This document shows positions 1 to 7,487 of a stretch of 29,528 bases of DNA, piece after piece (position 1 is the stretch's first letter; each line of letters starts with the position of its first letter). A program made the position numbers and the translations under genes. The stretch is from Flavobacteriales bacterium (GTDB taxonomy: Bacteria; Bacteroidota; Bacteroidia; Flavobacteriales; PHOS-HE28): contig SSGN01000042.1 in assembly GCA_008016945.1 (NCBI GenBank), positions 1 through 29,528 on the forward strand. The letters run 5' to 3'. Below the pieces are notes generated by a model. It did no database searches. It saw nothing but the letters and a program-made list of their open reading frames with translations, and had not been told where the DNA came from.

Positions 1-80
1 GAACATGGGACGTGATGAACCTGATCCGGCAGCAGTATTGCCCTACGAAAAAAGCCCAGCACTGCGTGGTTGATGGGAAC

Positions 81-113
81 TTGTCGCCCTGCATTGGCTG
101 TACTGTATATTGG
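81..113 (+). promoter_or_regulatory. Candidate Bacteroidota promoter ahead of the first T9SS gene
   Basis: A TTG at 81-83 (possible -33 element) is followed after 22 bases by TATATTGG at 106-113, one base off the Bacteroidota -7 consensus TAnnTTTG. The start codon chosen for the next gene is 44 bases further on. The spacing is slightly long, so this is tentative. The rest of 1-157 shows one stop-free frame (3-158) that could be the tail of an upstream gene, but nothing in it is recognisable. Confidence 0.35.
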
Positions 114-157
114 CATCAGGCACATTTCTATTATGGCATCGTCCCCAAAGCCAAGTG

Positions 158-1675
158 ATGATGCGCGGGATATGGCTCTTGTTGGCCTTGTGCACAATGT
201 GCGCACACGGCCAATCCACATGGACATGGACCCAGGCTGATCCGGGTCGCCAACCGCGCGTTCTCGATGTCTATCATCGAAATGGTCACTACTATGTGTC
301 CGTGGGTTCACGGGAAGGCGTCCTCGGACAACTTCCAACCCGGTCCAAACTGGTAGTTTTGAATGGGGTTGGCGAACAGCTGGATGATAGTGGCCCAATA
401 TTGCCTGGCTCGGAAAGTGCATCGATCAGCTTTGTGGGTGCGCGATCGTCAAGTACGCCCCTCTACGTTTCGGGTTCCTGCACGATGAATGGTGAACGTG
501 GTTTCTTTGCCCGCATTATCTCCGGCGATTGGGAGCTAAGTGAGCCAACGATCATCACCTACACGGGCTATGAGGGATCCACATCCGAAAAGGCCCTGCC
601 CATGGCTGATGGAGGATTGATCATAAGTGGCTCCTTGTTGGAGCCACCTGACCTCTTTCCAAATCGCGTTGTGTTGGTAAGGATAGGTCCTGATGGCGGT
701 GTTTTAGGAGAGGCGATATACGGCACGGGCAATGGACAGCGGATCTGCAGGTACATCACAGAATGGAACGGTGAAGTTTGGTTCACTGTGGACGGGGGAT
801 TACAGGAGTTCAATGATGCGGGTTTGATGCAGGCATTCCGGATCAACGAAAGCCTCGAAGTGGAGCAGACCTTCCTCTTGCCTCGTGTGGATCGGGCCCC
901 ACCTTTCTCCGATAGTCTCATGGTAGGTGTGTTGGACATGACCCCGATCTCAGCAACACGTTTTGCGATCTCGGGCCGCTTCGGCTCCACATGGAACCCC
1001 CCTGCTGCCAGGGCCGTGGTTTGCATTGGCGATACGACAGGCGCTACCATCCGAACATGGCTTCCCCGCAGCAGCTATGACCAGGATTTCACCCCATTCC
1101 TTCAGGGCCTCACAACGGCGATGGATGGCAATTTGTGGTTCGCTATGCATGAGAACGCCCAATTGGGACCACCGAGCACATATTCTGTTTTCGAGCCGAA
1201 CCGGATCCATGTGTACAAGGTCGATACCAGCCTCAACATACTCTGTGAGCATGTACTTGATGGTTTCGCCGACGATGCCTATTACTATATCACCCGCATC
1301 AAGGCCACTGACGATGGCGGCTTCATTTTGATGGGCTCACGGCGTGATATGAGCGACCCCAGTGGCTATTTCGAGGCATGGGCACAGAAGTTCGCGGCCA
1401 CCGATTGCAGTGTAGGGCTTTCGGAGGCCGTTGCCGAACCGGCCGTGTTGTACCCCAATCCTGGCCGGGAAGGGTTCCACCTCCTGTTGAATGGGGCCGC
1501 GATCGCCGGAGCGCTGGAATTGCTGGACGCAACGGGTCGTAAGGTCGGCCAGGTACCGGTGCAAGCCGGGCAGGCATATTTCGATGCCCGATCCCTGCCC
1601 GCTGGCCTATACCTGTATCGGGTACTGGACCGTTCCGGGTCCGCAAAGGCAACTGGGCGCTGGTTGAAGGAGTGA
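158..1675 (+). CDS. Secreted T9SS type A sorting domain protein, function unknown
   Basis: About 505 residues. The start is placed at the tandem ATG ATG at 158/161 because a typical signal peptide follows at once: a short basic start, a hydrophobic core (IWLLLALCTMCA) and a probable cleavage after AHGQS. A longer reading from a TTG at 110 would bury this signal. The body (roughly residues 25-420) is rich in short beta-strand-like segments with repeating glycine and aspartate turns, suggesting a beta-propeller-like fold; I could not assign a family. The last ~75 residues form a T9SS type A sorting domain: YPNPG start, LLDATGRKVG middle, LPAGLYLYRV and a basic end. Such domains direct export across the outer membrane by the type IX system and are then removed. 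The gene converges on the polyphosphate kinase gene and shares a terminator hairpin with it. Confidence 0.85.
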   Translation: MMRGIWLLLALCTMCAHGQSTWTWTQADPGRQPRVLDVYHRNGHYYVSVGSREGVLGQLPTRSKLVVLNGVGEQLDDSGPILPGSESASISFVGARSSSTPLYVSGSCTMNGERGFFARIISGDWELSEPTIITYTGYEGSTSEKALPMADGGLIISGSLLEPPDLFPNRVVLVRIGPDGGVLGEAIYGTGNGQRICRYITEWNGEVWFTVDGGLQEFNDAGLMQAFRINESLEVEQTFLLPRVDRAPPFSDSLMVGVLDMTPISATRFAISGRFGSTWNPPAARAVVCIGDTTGATIRTWLPRSSYDQDFTPFLQGLTTAMDGNLWFAMHENAQLGPPSTYSVFEPNRIHVYKVDTSLNILCEHVLDGFADDAYYYITRIKATDDGGFILMGSRRDMSDPSGYFEAWAQKFAATDCSVGLSEAVAEPAVLYPNPGREGFHLLLNGAAIAGALELLDATGRKVGQVPVQAGQAYFDARSLPAGLYLYRVLDRSGSAKATGRWLKE

Positions 1676-1698
1676 TCGGGTCTCCGATCACTCCTTCA
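1665..1698. terminator. Bidirectional terminator hairpin holding both stop codons
   Basis: A perfect 15-bp stem (1665-1679 with 1684-1698) closes on a 4-base loop (1680-1683). The TGA of the plus-strand gene (1673-1675) lies in the left arm and the TGA of the minus-strand gene (1688-1690) in the right arm. Both proteins therefore end in the same Lys-Glu dipeptide encoded by the mirrored arms. There is no strong T-run on either side. Confidence 0.75.
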
Positions 1699-2569
1699 TC
1701 AACTGTTCGCGACCGATCCGCAGTCCCTCGCGGTCCTGAGCATCCAGGCCGGGTAGGCGCAGGTCCATGGCCTCTAAGCGCTCGCGCACCAAGCGCCCCA
1801 CGATGGCGCGGGTCTCCCATTGGTCGTCGGCCGGTACGATGTACCATGGGGCATGGGGCGCGGCGGTGGCGCCGATGGCCTCGGCATAGGCTCGTTGGTA
1901 CGCCTCCCAATGGCCGCGCTCCTTCACATCGGCGGCATTGAACTTCCATTGCTTGTCCGGGTCGTCGATGCGCTCCAGGAAACGTTCCTTCTGTGTGGCC
2001 TTGCTCATGTGCAGGAAGAACTTCAGGACCGAGACCCCTTGTGCGGCAAGGTGCGCTTCGAAGGCGCGGATGGCGGCATACCGGCCCTCCCAGAGATCCG
2101 CCGCGACCGCAGCGGGATCCACGCCGGGGATCCGTTGCGCAGCGAGGTAGGTCGGATGCACCTTCACCACCAGCACCTCTTCGTAGTGGCTGCGGTTGTG
2201 TACGCCGATCATGCCGCGTGCGGGCACCGCCTTGGCATGGCGCCAAAGGAAATCGTGCGCCAGTTCCTCGTGGGAAGGGGCTTTGAATGAGGAGACCTGG
2301 CAGCCCTGCGGGTTCACCCCACTGAGCACGTGGCGGATGCAGCTGTCCTTGCCAGCGGCATCCATGGCCTGGAAAACGAGGAGGAGGGCATGGGAGCCTT
2401 GCGCGTAAAGGACCTCCTGCAGTTCGGCGATACGCTCCCGGTCGGTCTCCACCGAGGCCTTCAGGGCTTTCTTGGCATGCACATCGGGAAGGTCGGTCGG
2501 GAACTGGCCGAGGTCGATGGCAGCACGAGCATCGAGCCGACAGAAGGCGAGGTTGATCGGGTCGGACAT
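1688..2569 (-). CDS. ppk2: Polyphosphate kinase 2, class III type (polyP:nucleotide phosphotransferase)
   Basis: The product has 293 residues and is cytoplasmic. PPK2 enzymes transfer phosphate between polyphosphate and nucleotides; class III members use polyP to phosphorylate AMP and ADP. The Walker A loop QAMDAAGKD is at residues 67-75, followed by SGVNPQGCQV and SFKAPS (about 83-98), which is the class III pattern. Next come NRSHYEEVLVV (Walker B side, about 125-135) and the lid with KATQKERFLERI and DDPDKQWKF. The length is usual for the family. The start at 2569 is chosen because family homology begins there and a TACTTTCG box lies 8 bases upstream; 46 extra N-terminal codons remain open but look non-coding. 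It likely supports nucleotide recycling from stored polyphosphate. Substrate preference within PPK2-III is inference. Confidence 0.93.
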   Translation of the reverse strand: MSDPINLAFCRLDARAAIDLGQFPTDLPDVHAKKALKASVETDRERIAELQEVLYAQGSHALLLVFQAMDAAGKDSCIRHVLSGVNPQGCQVSSFKAPSHEELAHDFLWRHAKAVPARGMIGVHNRSHYEEVLVVKVHPTYLAAQRIPGVDPAAVAADLWEGRYAAIRAFEAHLAAQGVSVLKFFLHMSKATQKERFLERIDDPDKQWKFNAADVKERGHWEAYQRAYAEAIGATAAPHAPWYIVPADDQWETRAIVGRLVRERLEAMDLRLPGLDAQDREGLRIGREQLMKE

Positions 2570-2577
2570 GGAACGTC

Positions 2578-2585
2578 CGAAAGTA
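2578..2585 (-). promoter_or_regulatory. -7 box of ppk2, 8 bases before its ATG
   Basis: On the minus strand this reads TACTTTCG, matching TAnnTTTG except one base, with 8 bases to the start codon. The predicted mRNA has essentially no leader. Its first bases overlap the foot of the hairpin at 2583-2619. Confidence 0.55.
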
Positions 2586-2619
2586 ACGAAGCCCCGCACT
2601 TTCGTGGGGGCTCCGTTAC
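2583..2619 (-). terminator. Hairpin between the 58-residue ORF and ppk2
   Basis: A 13-base arm at 2583-2595 pairs with 2607-2619 with one mismatch, and a further CAC/GTG pairs near the loop. Read on the minus strand it is followed by TTTCGG. It probably terminates the small upstream gene, and it overlaps the ppk2 promoter. Confidence 0.55.
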
Positions 2620-2660
2620 CTGAGGCTTCAGCCTTCAAGCAGGGCGAACGCGACAGTTGT

Positions 2661-2837
2661 CTATCGGTATCCGTTGATGTATGCGTTGGCGATGATCTCG
2701 CTTTCACGGATCAAGCCTTGCACGATCTCGCGGATCACGTCGTTCAACTGCTGGTCCGTGTAACGGTCCAGGTTGTTGTACACGTGCGTTTTGCGCTTGC
2801 TGCTTTTGATGAAGGCTATCTTGTCCTTCTTCGTCAT
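2661..2837 (-). CDS. Small basic protein of unknown function (58 aa)
   Basis: A 58-residue product, MTKKDKIAFI... ending in NAYINGYR. It is strongly basic in the first 20 residues and then forms a probable amphipathic helix (LNDVIREIVQGLIRESEII). The frame stays open far upstream, but the upstream residues are arginine/proline-rich and look like non-coding GC-rich sequence, so the ATG at 2837 is preferred. The protein-like composition (balanced Ile, Asn, Tyr, Lys) contrasts with the surrounding non-coding frames and supports it being real. I do not recognise the family. A hairpin follows 40 bases after the stop codon. Confidence 0.6.
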   Translation of the reverse strand: MTKKDKIAFIKSSKRKTHVYNNLDRYTDQQLNDVIREIVQGLIRESEIIANAYINGYR

Positions 2838-3153
2838 GGGTGCTTCTACGGCAAGGCCCCGTAAAAAGATCCCCTTCGGAGCGAAAAATTCCGGGAACCT
2901 CGGGTGGCCGTGGGTTTCCTGAGCCGCCGGACCCCATGCGGCCGGCCACCCACCTGCGCGATCACACCCGGATCCCCGGCTGCTCCCCGTGCCGGCTCTA
3001 TGGACCGATCGCGCCAAAATGCCGGACGGCCACACCGGGCCGCATTGGTGAAGGGGTGTTCCACCAGGGGTGGGGCTGAAACGACCGCGGCAGGAGGGTT
3101 CCCCGAAGGTTCGGGGCGCCCACCTGCCGCGGTCCGGGCGGTGTCTGTCGGGA
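2838..3153. other. GC-rich intergenic stretch without a convincing gene
   Basis: All open frames here are arginine/proline/glycine-rich and look like shadows of high GC. The only clear structure is the nested hairpin at 3083-3134. The first 60 bases upstream of the 58-residue ORF are locally A/T-rich (around 2868-2892) and could hold its promoter; no clear TAnnTTTG is present. Confidence 0.5.
3083..3134 (-). terminator. Nested GC-rich hairpin after the 45-residue ORF
   Basis: The outer arms GACCGCGGCAGG (3083-3094) and CCTGCCGCGGTC (3123-3134) are a perfect 12-bp match. Inside them CCCCGAA (3101-3107) pairs with TTCGGGG (3110-3116) around a 2-base loop. On the minus strand the structure begins 20 bases after the stop codon at 3154 and is followed by GTTT, so it is read as that gene's terminator. 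Confidence 0.6.
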
Positions 3154-3291
3154 TCAGGCGAGGCCGCGTTGGGCGCGGCGCAGGTCACACAGCTGGCGCA
3201 GGGTGCTCATGTAGCGCGCCACATCGCCGGCAAGCATCTGGTGCATGGCTACACGTTTCAACCTCAAGTAGTGCTTCAGGGCGGGTTCCAT
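3154..3291 (-). CDS. Very small basic protein of unknown function (45 aa)
   Basis: From the ATG at 3291 the product is 45 residues: it starts MEPALKHYLRLKR, continues with MLAGDVARYMSTL and ends in LRQLCDLRRAQRGLA. The sequence predicts two short helices with regularly spaced leucines and arginines, and it does not look like a shadow translation. The frame is open to a TTG at 3345, which would add 18 residues. The strong hairpin right after the stop supports a transcribed unit. I do not recognise a named family. Confidence 0.5.
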   Translation of the reverse strand: MEPALKHYLRLKRVAMHQMLAGDVARYMSTLRQLCDLRRAQRGLA

Positions 3292-3445
3292 GGTGATCAG
3301 TGGTTTGAATGAATGGTCGGCTCCGTGATTCAAGCGGCGTGCCAAAGTCGCACACTACCGCACAACACACTGATCGTGAGGAGGAAATGACCTCGCCCGG
3401 GGAGTACTGGCCACCGATCGGGCACTTCAAGTGGAAGGATCCACC

Positions 3446-3453
3446 TACTTTAG
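3446..3453 (+). promoter_or_regulatory. -7 box of udk, 6 bases before its ATG
   Basis: TACTTTAG matches TAnnTTTG at all but one position and ends 6 bases before the ATG at 3460. No clear -33 TTG is seen at the usual distance. Confidence 0.45.
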
Positions 3454-3459
3454 CGACCG

Positions 3460-4110
3460 ATGCACCGCGGCGCCTACCTCGTTGGAGTGGCAGGAGGAAG
3501 TGGGTCTGGAAAGACCACCTTGGTGCGTTCGCTCCGGCAGGCCCTACCCGAAGGGATGGTGTGCCAGATCTCGCAAGACGATTACTACCGCCCCATCGAG
3601 TTCCAAGAACTGGATGCCAACGGCAAGGTGAACTTCGACCTGCCCGGAGGGGTGGATATGGAAGCATTGGCGCGTGACCTGCGGTCCCTGGTGGCGGGTG
3701 AATCGATCTTCAAGAAGGAATACACCTTCAACCAACAGGACAAGGAACCCGCGTTGATCGAGCTGCGTCCGGCCCCGGTGATCCTGGTGGAGGGCTTGTT
3801 CGTCCTGCACCATGAGGAGGTACGGAACCTGTTCGACCTGCGGATCTTCATCGACGCCAGTGAAGGCGCCCAGCTGGACCGCCGCCTGAAGCGCGATGCG
3901 CAAGAGCGTGGCTATGGCCCCGAGGATGTGCTGTACCAATGGCAACACCACGTACTACCGGCCTACCGCAACTACCTGCTGCCCTACCGCCACCTGTGCG
4001 ACCTGCATGTGGTGAACGAGCGTGGTTTCGACCGTGCGGTGCACGTGCTGCGCGACCACCTGCTCCAGAGCGCCGGGGTGGTGGAACCGATCGACCTGCA
4101 GGGGTTATGA
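3460..4110 (+). CDS. udk: Uridine kinase
   Basis: 216 residues. It phosphorylates uridine (and cytidine) to the monophosphate in pyrimidine salvage, in the cytoplasm. The P-loop GVAGGSGSGKTT is at residues 9-20. QISQDDYYRP (about 36-45) and FDLPGGVDM (about 59-67) match the nucleoside-binding segments. VILVEGLFVL (about 106-115) is the Walker B strand, and RRLKRDAQERG is the lid. Length and order of motifs are normal for the family. The ATG at 3460 puts the P-loop at the usual place. It converges on nadD with only 10 bases between the stop codons. Confidence 0.95.
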   Translation: MHRGAYLVGVAGGSGSGKTTLVRSLRQALPEGMVCQISQDDYYRPIEFQELDANGKVNFDLPGGVDMEALARDLRSLVAGESIFKKEYTFNQQDKEPALIELRPAPVILVEGLFVLHHEEVRNLFDLRIFIDASEGAQLDRRLKRDAQERGYGPEDVLYQWQHHVLPAYRNYLLPYRHLCDLHVVNERGFDRAVHVLRDHLLQSAGVVEPIDLQGL

Positions 4111-4120
4111 CCTCCCGCTT

Positions 4121-4714
4121 TTACGGTGCGGTATAGAGCCGGTGCTGGCGGATGTAGCTGAGCACGGCGGGGGCCAACCTGTCCTCCACCGACCGCCAAG
4201 CGCGCAGGTCGCTGCGGATCCCGGTGGAAGAGATGGGCAACAGTGGCGCATCGGCCACGATGCGGATGCCGGGATGTCCGTGATAGGTGGTACTGGCGAA
4301 GTGCTCCTTGAACCCTTCGCGGGGGTATACGAGCAGCTCGTGGTGATCGAGGATCTCCTCCGGTCGTTTCCAGCGGTGGAAGCTGCCCAGGTTATCGCTG
4401 CCGATGATGAGGGCGAAGTGATGGTCGGGCCAGCGATGGCGCATGAACCGCAGGGTGTCCGCGGTGTAGTTGGGCTTGGGTAGATCGATCTCGAATCCGC
4501 TGGCCACCAGCCCATCGCGGCCCTGGATGGCCAGGCGCACCATGGCCAGGCGGTGGGCTTCGGGACTCAATGGTCGATCCTGCTTGAACGGGTTCTGGGG
4601 GGTCACCACCAGCCACACTTGGTCCAGCGCACAGGTCTTGCGCATGTGTTCGGCCAGGGCCATGTGGCCGTTGTGCGGCGGGTCGAAGGTTCCGAAGAGG
4701 CAGCCTATTCGCAT
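4121..4714 (-). CDS. nadD: Nicotinate-nucleotide adenylyltransferase
   Basis: 197 residues. It adenylates nicotinate mononucleotide to deamido-NAD in NAD synthesis. The nucleotidyltransferase signature GTFDPPHNGH is at residues 8-17 and the C-terminal SSTGIRSDL (about 162-170) is the ATP-binding SSTxIR motif. The frame is open well upstream, but those codons lie inside gmk in another frame, so the ATG at 4714 is the right start. It overlaps the gmk stop by 10 bases, so the two are translationally coupled. yicC, gmk and nadD commonly neighbour each other in Bacteroidota. Confidence 0.95.
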   Translation of the reverse strand: MRIGCLFGTFDPPHNGHMALAEHMRKTCALDQVWLVVTPQNPFKQDRPLSPEAHRLAMVRLAIQGRDGLVASGFEIDLPKPNYTADTLRFMRHRWPDHHFALIIGSDNLGSFHRWKRPEEILDHHELLVYPREGFKEHFASTTYHGHPGIRIVADAPLLPISSTGIRSDLRAWRSVEDRLAPAVLSYIRQHRLYTAP

Positions 4715-5277
4715 GGGGGGTCGAGGAATCGGGATACGAGCGCGTGTACCTCGGCACACGCATGTTCCAAGGTATCGTTCACCACCACGGCATCGAAGCG
4801 GGAAGCGAACGACATTTCGTGCGCAGCCTTGTCCACGCGCTTCTTCAGGCTCTCGGGGCTCTCGGTGCCGCGCGCGAGCAAACGTTGCTCCAAGGCGGCC
4901 ACGCTGGGCGGACTGATGAAGATGGCCAGGGCCCGATCGCCGAAGTATTCCTTCAGGTGCAAGCCTCCGACCACATCCACATCGAAGATGGCGTGGTTGC
5001 CGTTGGCCCAGATCCGGTCGATCTCGCTGCGCAAGGTGCCATAGAACTGCCCCGGATACACCTCTTCCCACTCGATGAACTCATCCCGGTCGACACGCTC
5101 CTTGAAGGTCTCCGCGGAAATGAAGTGATAGTCCTGTCCGTCCACCTCGTAGTTGCGCTTGGCCCTGCTGGTGGCGCTCACGGAGAAAGCAAGCCGCAAG
5201 CCCTGTTTCAACAAGCTGCGCACGATGGTGGTCTTGCCCGCCCCACTGGGTGCCGAGATGATGATGCACTTACCCAT
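4705..5277 (-). CDS. gmk: Guanylate kinase
   Basis: 190 residues. It converts GMP to GDP with ATP. The P-loop SAPSGAGKTT is at residues 8-17. VSATSRAKRNYEVDGQDYHF (about 33-52) is the GMP-binding region, with the arginine and tyrosine residues expected. IFDVDVVGG (about 96-104) holds the Walker B strand. The length is usual. It overlaps nadD downstream. A 324-base non-coding stretch separates it from yicC upstream, so it may have its own promoter, but I see no convincing box directly before the ATG. Confidence 0.96.
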   Translation of the reverse strand: MGKCIIISAPSGAGKTTIVRSLLKQGLRLAFSVSATSRAKRNYEVDGQDYHFISAETFKERVDRDEFIEWEEVYPGQFYGTLRSEIDRIWANGNHAIFDVDVVGGLHLKEYFGDRALAIFISPPSVAALEQRLLARGTESPESLKKRVDKAAHEMSFASRFDAVVVNDTLEHACAEVHALVSRFLDPPCE

Positions 5278-5601
5278 CGTTACCGACCATTCATACCATT
5301 GGGACCTCCAATACCATCCGATCCGCTTGCTCCTTTCCCCATGCCTTCTCCACGAGACCTGTTCCGTAGGCCCAGCCCTCGGTAGCTCGTTCCCTACGCT
5401 CTACGCCTTCGGCGTTGCAACGGACCTCCCGGATCGGCCTGTGAAGAAAAGGCCGCGCATTTTCGGACGCTATCGCATGTCCAAAGGGCATTAGCGCCGA
5501 CACCCCGTTGGATCCCGGACAACACCGGGGCTGTTGCCACTTCCGGAGACCTCGGACCCCGAGCCCATGCCAAGGGCGACCACTTCGCTTCAAGACCATC
5601 G
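5278..5601. other. Intergenic region between yicC and gmk
   Basis: No convincing gene is present. A 104-codon minus-strand frame overlaps the yicC stop, but its translation has no protein-like character. Small dyads are visible: ATTGG-N5-CCAAT near 5298-5312, CCCGG-N6-CCGGG at 5514-5529 and, in competition with it, CAACA-N7-TGTTG at 5520-5536. These last two are about 70-85 bases after the yicC stop and could act as a weak terminator or a leader structure for gmk. Confidence 0.4.
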
Positions 5602-6471
5602 TCACAACACGTTGAGCACTTGTTCCTTCACCTTCTCCAGCTCATCCTTCATCAGCACCACGAGCTGCTGTATGGCGGCATCGTTGGCCTTGGAGCCGAG
5701 GGTATTGATCTCGCGGCCCATCTCCTGTGCGATGAAACCGAGCTTACGCCCTTGGGCATCGCCCTGTACCATGGTCTCGTTGAAGTAGGTGCAGTGCAAT
5801 CGAAGCCGCACCATCTCCTCGGTCATGTCCATCTTCTCCAGGTAGAAGATCAGCTCTTGCTCGAACCGGTCCATATCGGCCTTGGCGCCGAGCTCGGCGA
5901 GCTTGGTACGCAACCGTTCCCGCGTGCGTTCGGCCCGCCCCTGGTCGGCTTGCTGCACCTCGTTCAACAAACGGCCGATGGCCTCCACCCGCGCGTGCAG
6001 TTCGGTCTGCAGGCGGGCCCCCTCGGCGATACGGAAGGCATCGAAAGCTTGCAAGGCACCATCCACCAACAGGAACACCTGCTCCCACTCCGCTTCTGCG
6101 AGGCGGTCGCTGGTGGTGTTGGCCACATCGGGCAGGCGCAACACCTGCGCCAGCAGGTCGGTCGTGGCCTGTGGATCCACACTGTCGCGGATGGCCTTCA
6201 GCTCATCGTAGTAGGCGCGCACCAGCTCCCGATCGAAGGAGGTGCGCTTGGTGGCGTGTATCCCATCGCTGCCCACGAACACCTCGGCCTTGCCACGCAC
6301 GATCCTCTCGCCGGCCTTCAGCCGGATCTCATTCTCCCGCTCCTTCAAGGCGGAAGGCACCTTCAGGAAAAGGTCGAGCTGCTTGCTGTTGAGCGACCGC
6401 ACCTCCACGGTGAGCTTTCGGTCGTGCACAACACCTTCGGCGCGGCCGAAGCCGGTCATGGAACGGATCAT
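5602..6471 (-). CDS. yicC: YicC family endoribonuclease
   Basis: 289 residues. YicC proteins are endoribonucleases of the YicC/YloC family; the E. coli member affects small-RNA turnover. The N-terminus MTGFGRAEG and SLNSKQLDLFLKVPS (about 5-42) and the C-terminal EMGREINTLGSKANDA followed by MKDELEKVKEQVLNVL are hallmark segments. Two starts four codons apart are possible: ATG at 6471 (MIRSMTGF) or 6459 (MTGF). A TACCTTTG box ends 7 bases before the first, so the first would be nearly leaderless. It lies upstream of gmk-nadD on the same strand. Confidence 0.94.
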   Translation of the reverse strand: MIRSMTGFGRAEGVVHDRKLTVEVRSLNSKQLDLFLKVPSALKERENEIRLKAGERIVRGKAEVFVGSDGIHATKRTSFDRELVRAYYDELKAIRDSVDPQATTDLLAQVLRLPDVANTTSDRLAEAEWEQVFLLVDGALQAFDAFRIAEGARLQTELHARVEAIGRLLNEVQQADQGRAERTRERLRTKLAELGAKADMDRFEQELIFYLEKMDMTEEMVRLRLHCTYFNETMVQGDAQGRKLGFIAQEMGREINTLGSKANDAAIQQLVVLMKDELEKVKEQVLNVL

Positions 6472-6478
6472 GTGCGGC

Positions 6479-6486
6479 CAAAGGTA
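6479..6486 (-). promoter_or_regulatory. -7 box of yicC, 7 bases before its ATG
   Basis: On the minus strand the sequence is TACCTTTG, a full match to TAnnTTTG, 7 bases from the ATG at 6471. It lies a few bases beyond the stop codon of the transporter gene (6493), so yicC has a promoter of its own at the end of that gene. No -33 TTG is clear. Confidence 0.6.
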
Positions 6487-6492
6487 GCGGCC

Positions 6493-7416
6493 TCACCGAT
6501 CGGCCCTGCCCACGAGGTACACCCCGGCGAAGATCGCTGCGGCACAGAGGGCCTGTAGTGGCCCAATGCCCGCCTGATAGGTGCCGGGAATGCCGAGCCG
6601 TTCCGGTCCGAGACGCACGAACAGCCAGGTGAACGCGACGGCGAGCACCGGCTGCAGGTAGATGTAAGTACCCACCACCGTTGGACTGACCCGTGCCAAT
6701 GCCCAGCTGTTCATCAAGTACGCCACGAAGGTGACCATCACCACCACGAAACCCAGTGCCATGAGGTGGGGTGCGCCCAGGGTTGACCACTGCACAGCGG
6801 CCATCTCTCCCCAGCCGAACGGCAACACCAGAAAGAGGCCGAAGAAGAAACACCAGGCCATCACGGTGACCGCGGAATACTTGCGCATGAGCGGTTTCAC
6901 CAAGACCAGGAAGAGTCCATAGGAGGTGGCGTTGATGAGAATGAGCAGATCGCCGAGGGCCGTGGCGCCGGCCGCACCGCCGGAAGGCTTGGCGAGGATC
7001 AGGGCCAGCGCACCCCCCGCCCCCAAAGCCACGCCAACGGCCTTCGGCCAGGTGATCCGCTCGCGCAGGAGCACACCCGCCAATACCAACACCAGGATCG
7101 GTGTGGCCACCATGATGATGCTGGCGTTGATCGGACTGGTGCGCATGAGGCCATGGAAGAACATGAGCTGGTTGAGGGCCACCCCGGTGATGGCACAGAG
7201 GAACGCTCGCGCCAGGTCCGGGGTCGATACGCGCTCCGGCCGGAAGGCGTACAACGCCCAGAACAGCAAGCCCGCGCCCAGCACCCGGAGCAGGATGAAA
7301 CCCGAAGGACCGATCACCTCGGGCATGAGCCCCTTGGCCACCACATAGTTGATGCCGTAGATGAAATTGACCCCGAAGAGCGCGAGGTGCGCAAGGATGT
7401 TCCGGGGCACGGCCAT
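6493..7416 (-). CDS. EamA/DMT-superfamily transporter
   Basis: 307 residues of an inner-membrane protein with about ten predicted transmembrane helices in two repeated EamA halves. The first half runs from LFGVNFIYGINYVVAK (about 12-27) to about 140. The second starts near LGDLLILINATSYGLFLVL (about 153-171). Conserved features include the NY/K segment in helix 1 and SPINASIIMVATPILVLVLA in helix 4. Members export amino acids, nucleotides or other small metabolites; the substrate cannot be told from sequence. It is divergent from the metB-like gene, with facing promoter boxes in the 71 bases between them. Confidence 0.9.
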   Translation of the reverse strand: MAVPRNILAHLALFGVNFIYGINYVVAKGLMPEVIGPSGFILLRVLGAGLLFWALYAFRPERVSTPDLARAFLCAITGVALNQLMFFHGLMRTSPINASIIMVATPILVLVLAGVLLRERITWPKAVGVALGAGGALALILAKPSGGAAGATALGDLLILINATSYGLFLVLVKPLMRKYSAVTVMAWCFFFGLFLVLPFGWGEMAAVQWSTLGAPHLMALGFVVVMVTFVAYLMNSWALARVSPTVVGTYIYLQPVLAVAFTWLFVRLGPERLGIPGTYQAGIGPLQALCAAAIFAGVYLVGRADR

Positions 7417-7423
7417 GGCCGGA

Positions 7424-7431
7424 CGAAAGTA
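7424..7431 (-). promoter_or_regulatory. -7 box of the EamA gene, 7 bases before its ATG
   Basis: On the minus strand TACTTTCG (one base off TAnnTTTG) ends 7 bases before the ATG at 7416. It faces the plus-strand box at 7457-7464. Confidence 0.5.
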
Positions 7432-7456
7432 GCCGGAGCGTGCCGGATCATCGTTC

Positions 7457-7464
7457 TACCTTCG
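7457..7464 (+). promoter_or_regulatory. -7 box of the metB-like gene
   Basis: TACCTTCG (one base off TAnnTTTG), 23 bases before the chosen ATG at 7488. It gives the divergent pair a compact double promoter. Confidence 0.45.
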
Positions 7465-7487
7465 CGCCGAACAACGCACACCCTCCG

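Noticed and set aside
3..158. Stop-free plus-strand frame at the left edge ending TGA at 156-158, overlapping the first ATG
   Set aside because: It could be the tail of an upstream gene, but 50 codons without a recognisable motif and with mixed codon use are not enough to call it.
2838..3188. Long N-terminal extension of the 58-residue ORF (175 codons)
   Set aside because: The added residues are Pro/Arg-rich and lack any balanced composition; the ATG at 2837 is the better start.
3386..3677. Good-looking AGGAGG ribosome site followed by ATG upstream of udk
   Set aside because: The frame runs across udk in another phase and its translation is not protein-like. Shine-Dalgarno sites are not typical here, so the match is chance.
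5291..5605. 104-codon minus-strand frame overlapping the yicC stop
   Set aside because: The translation is arginine/glycine-rich with no family-like segments and no ATG near its open start; it reads as non-coding.
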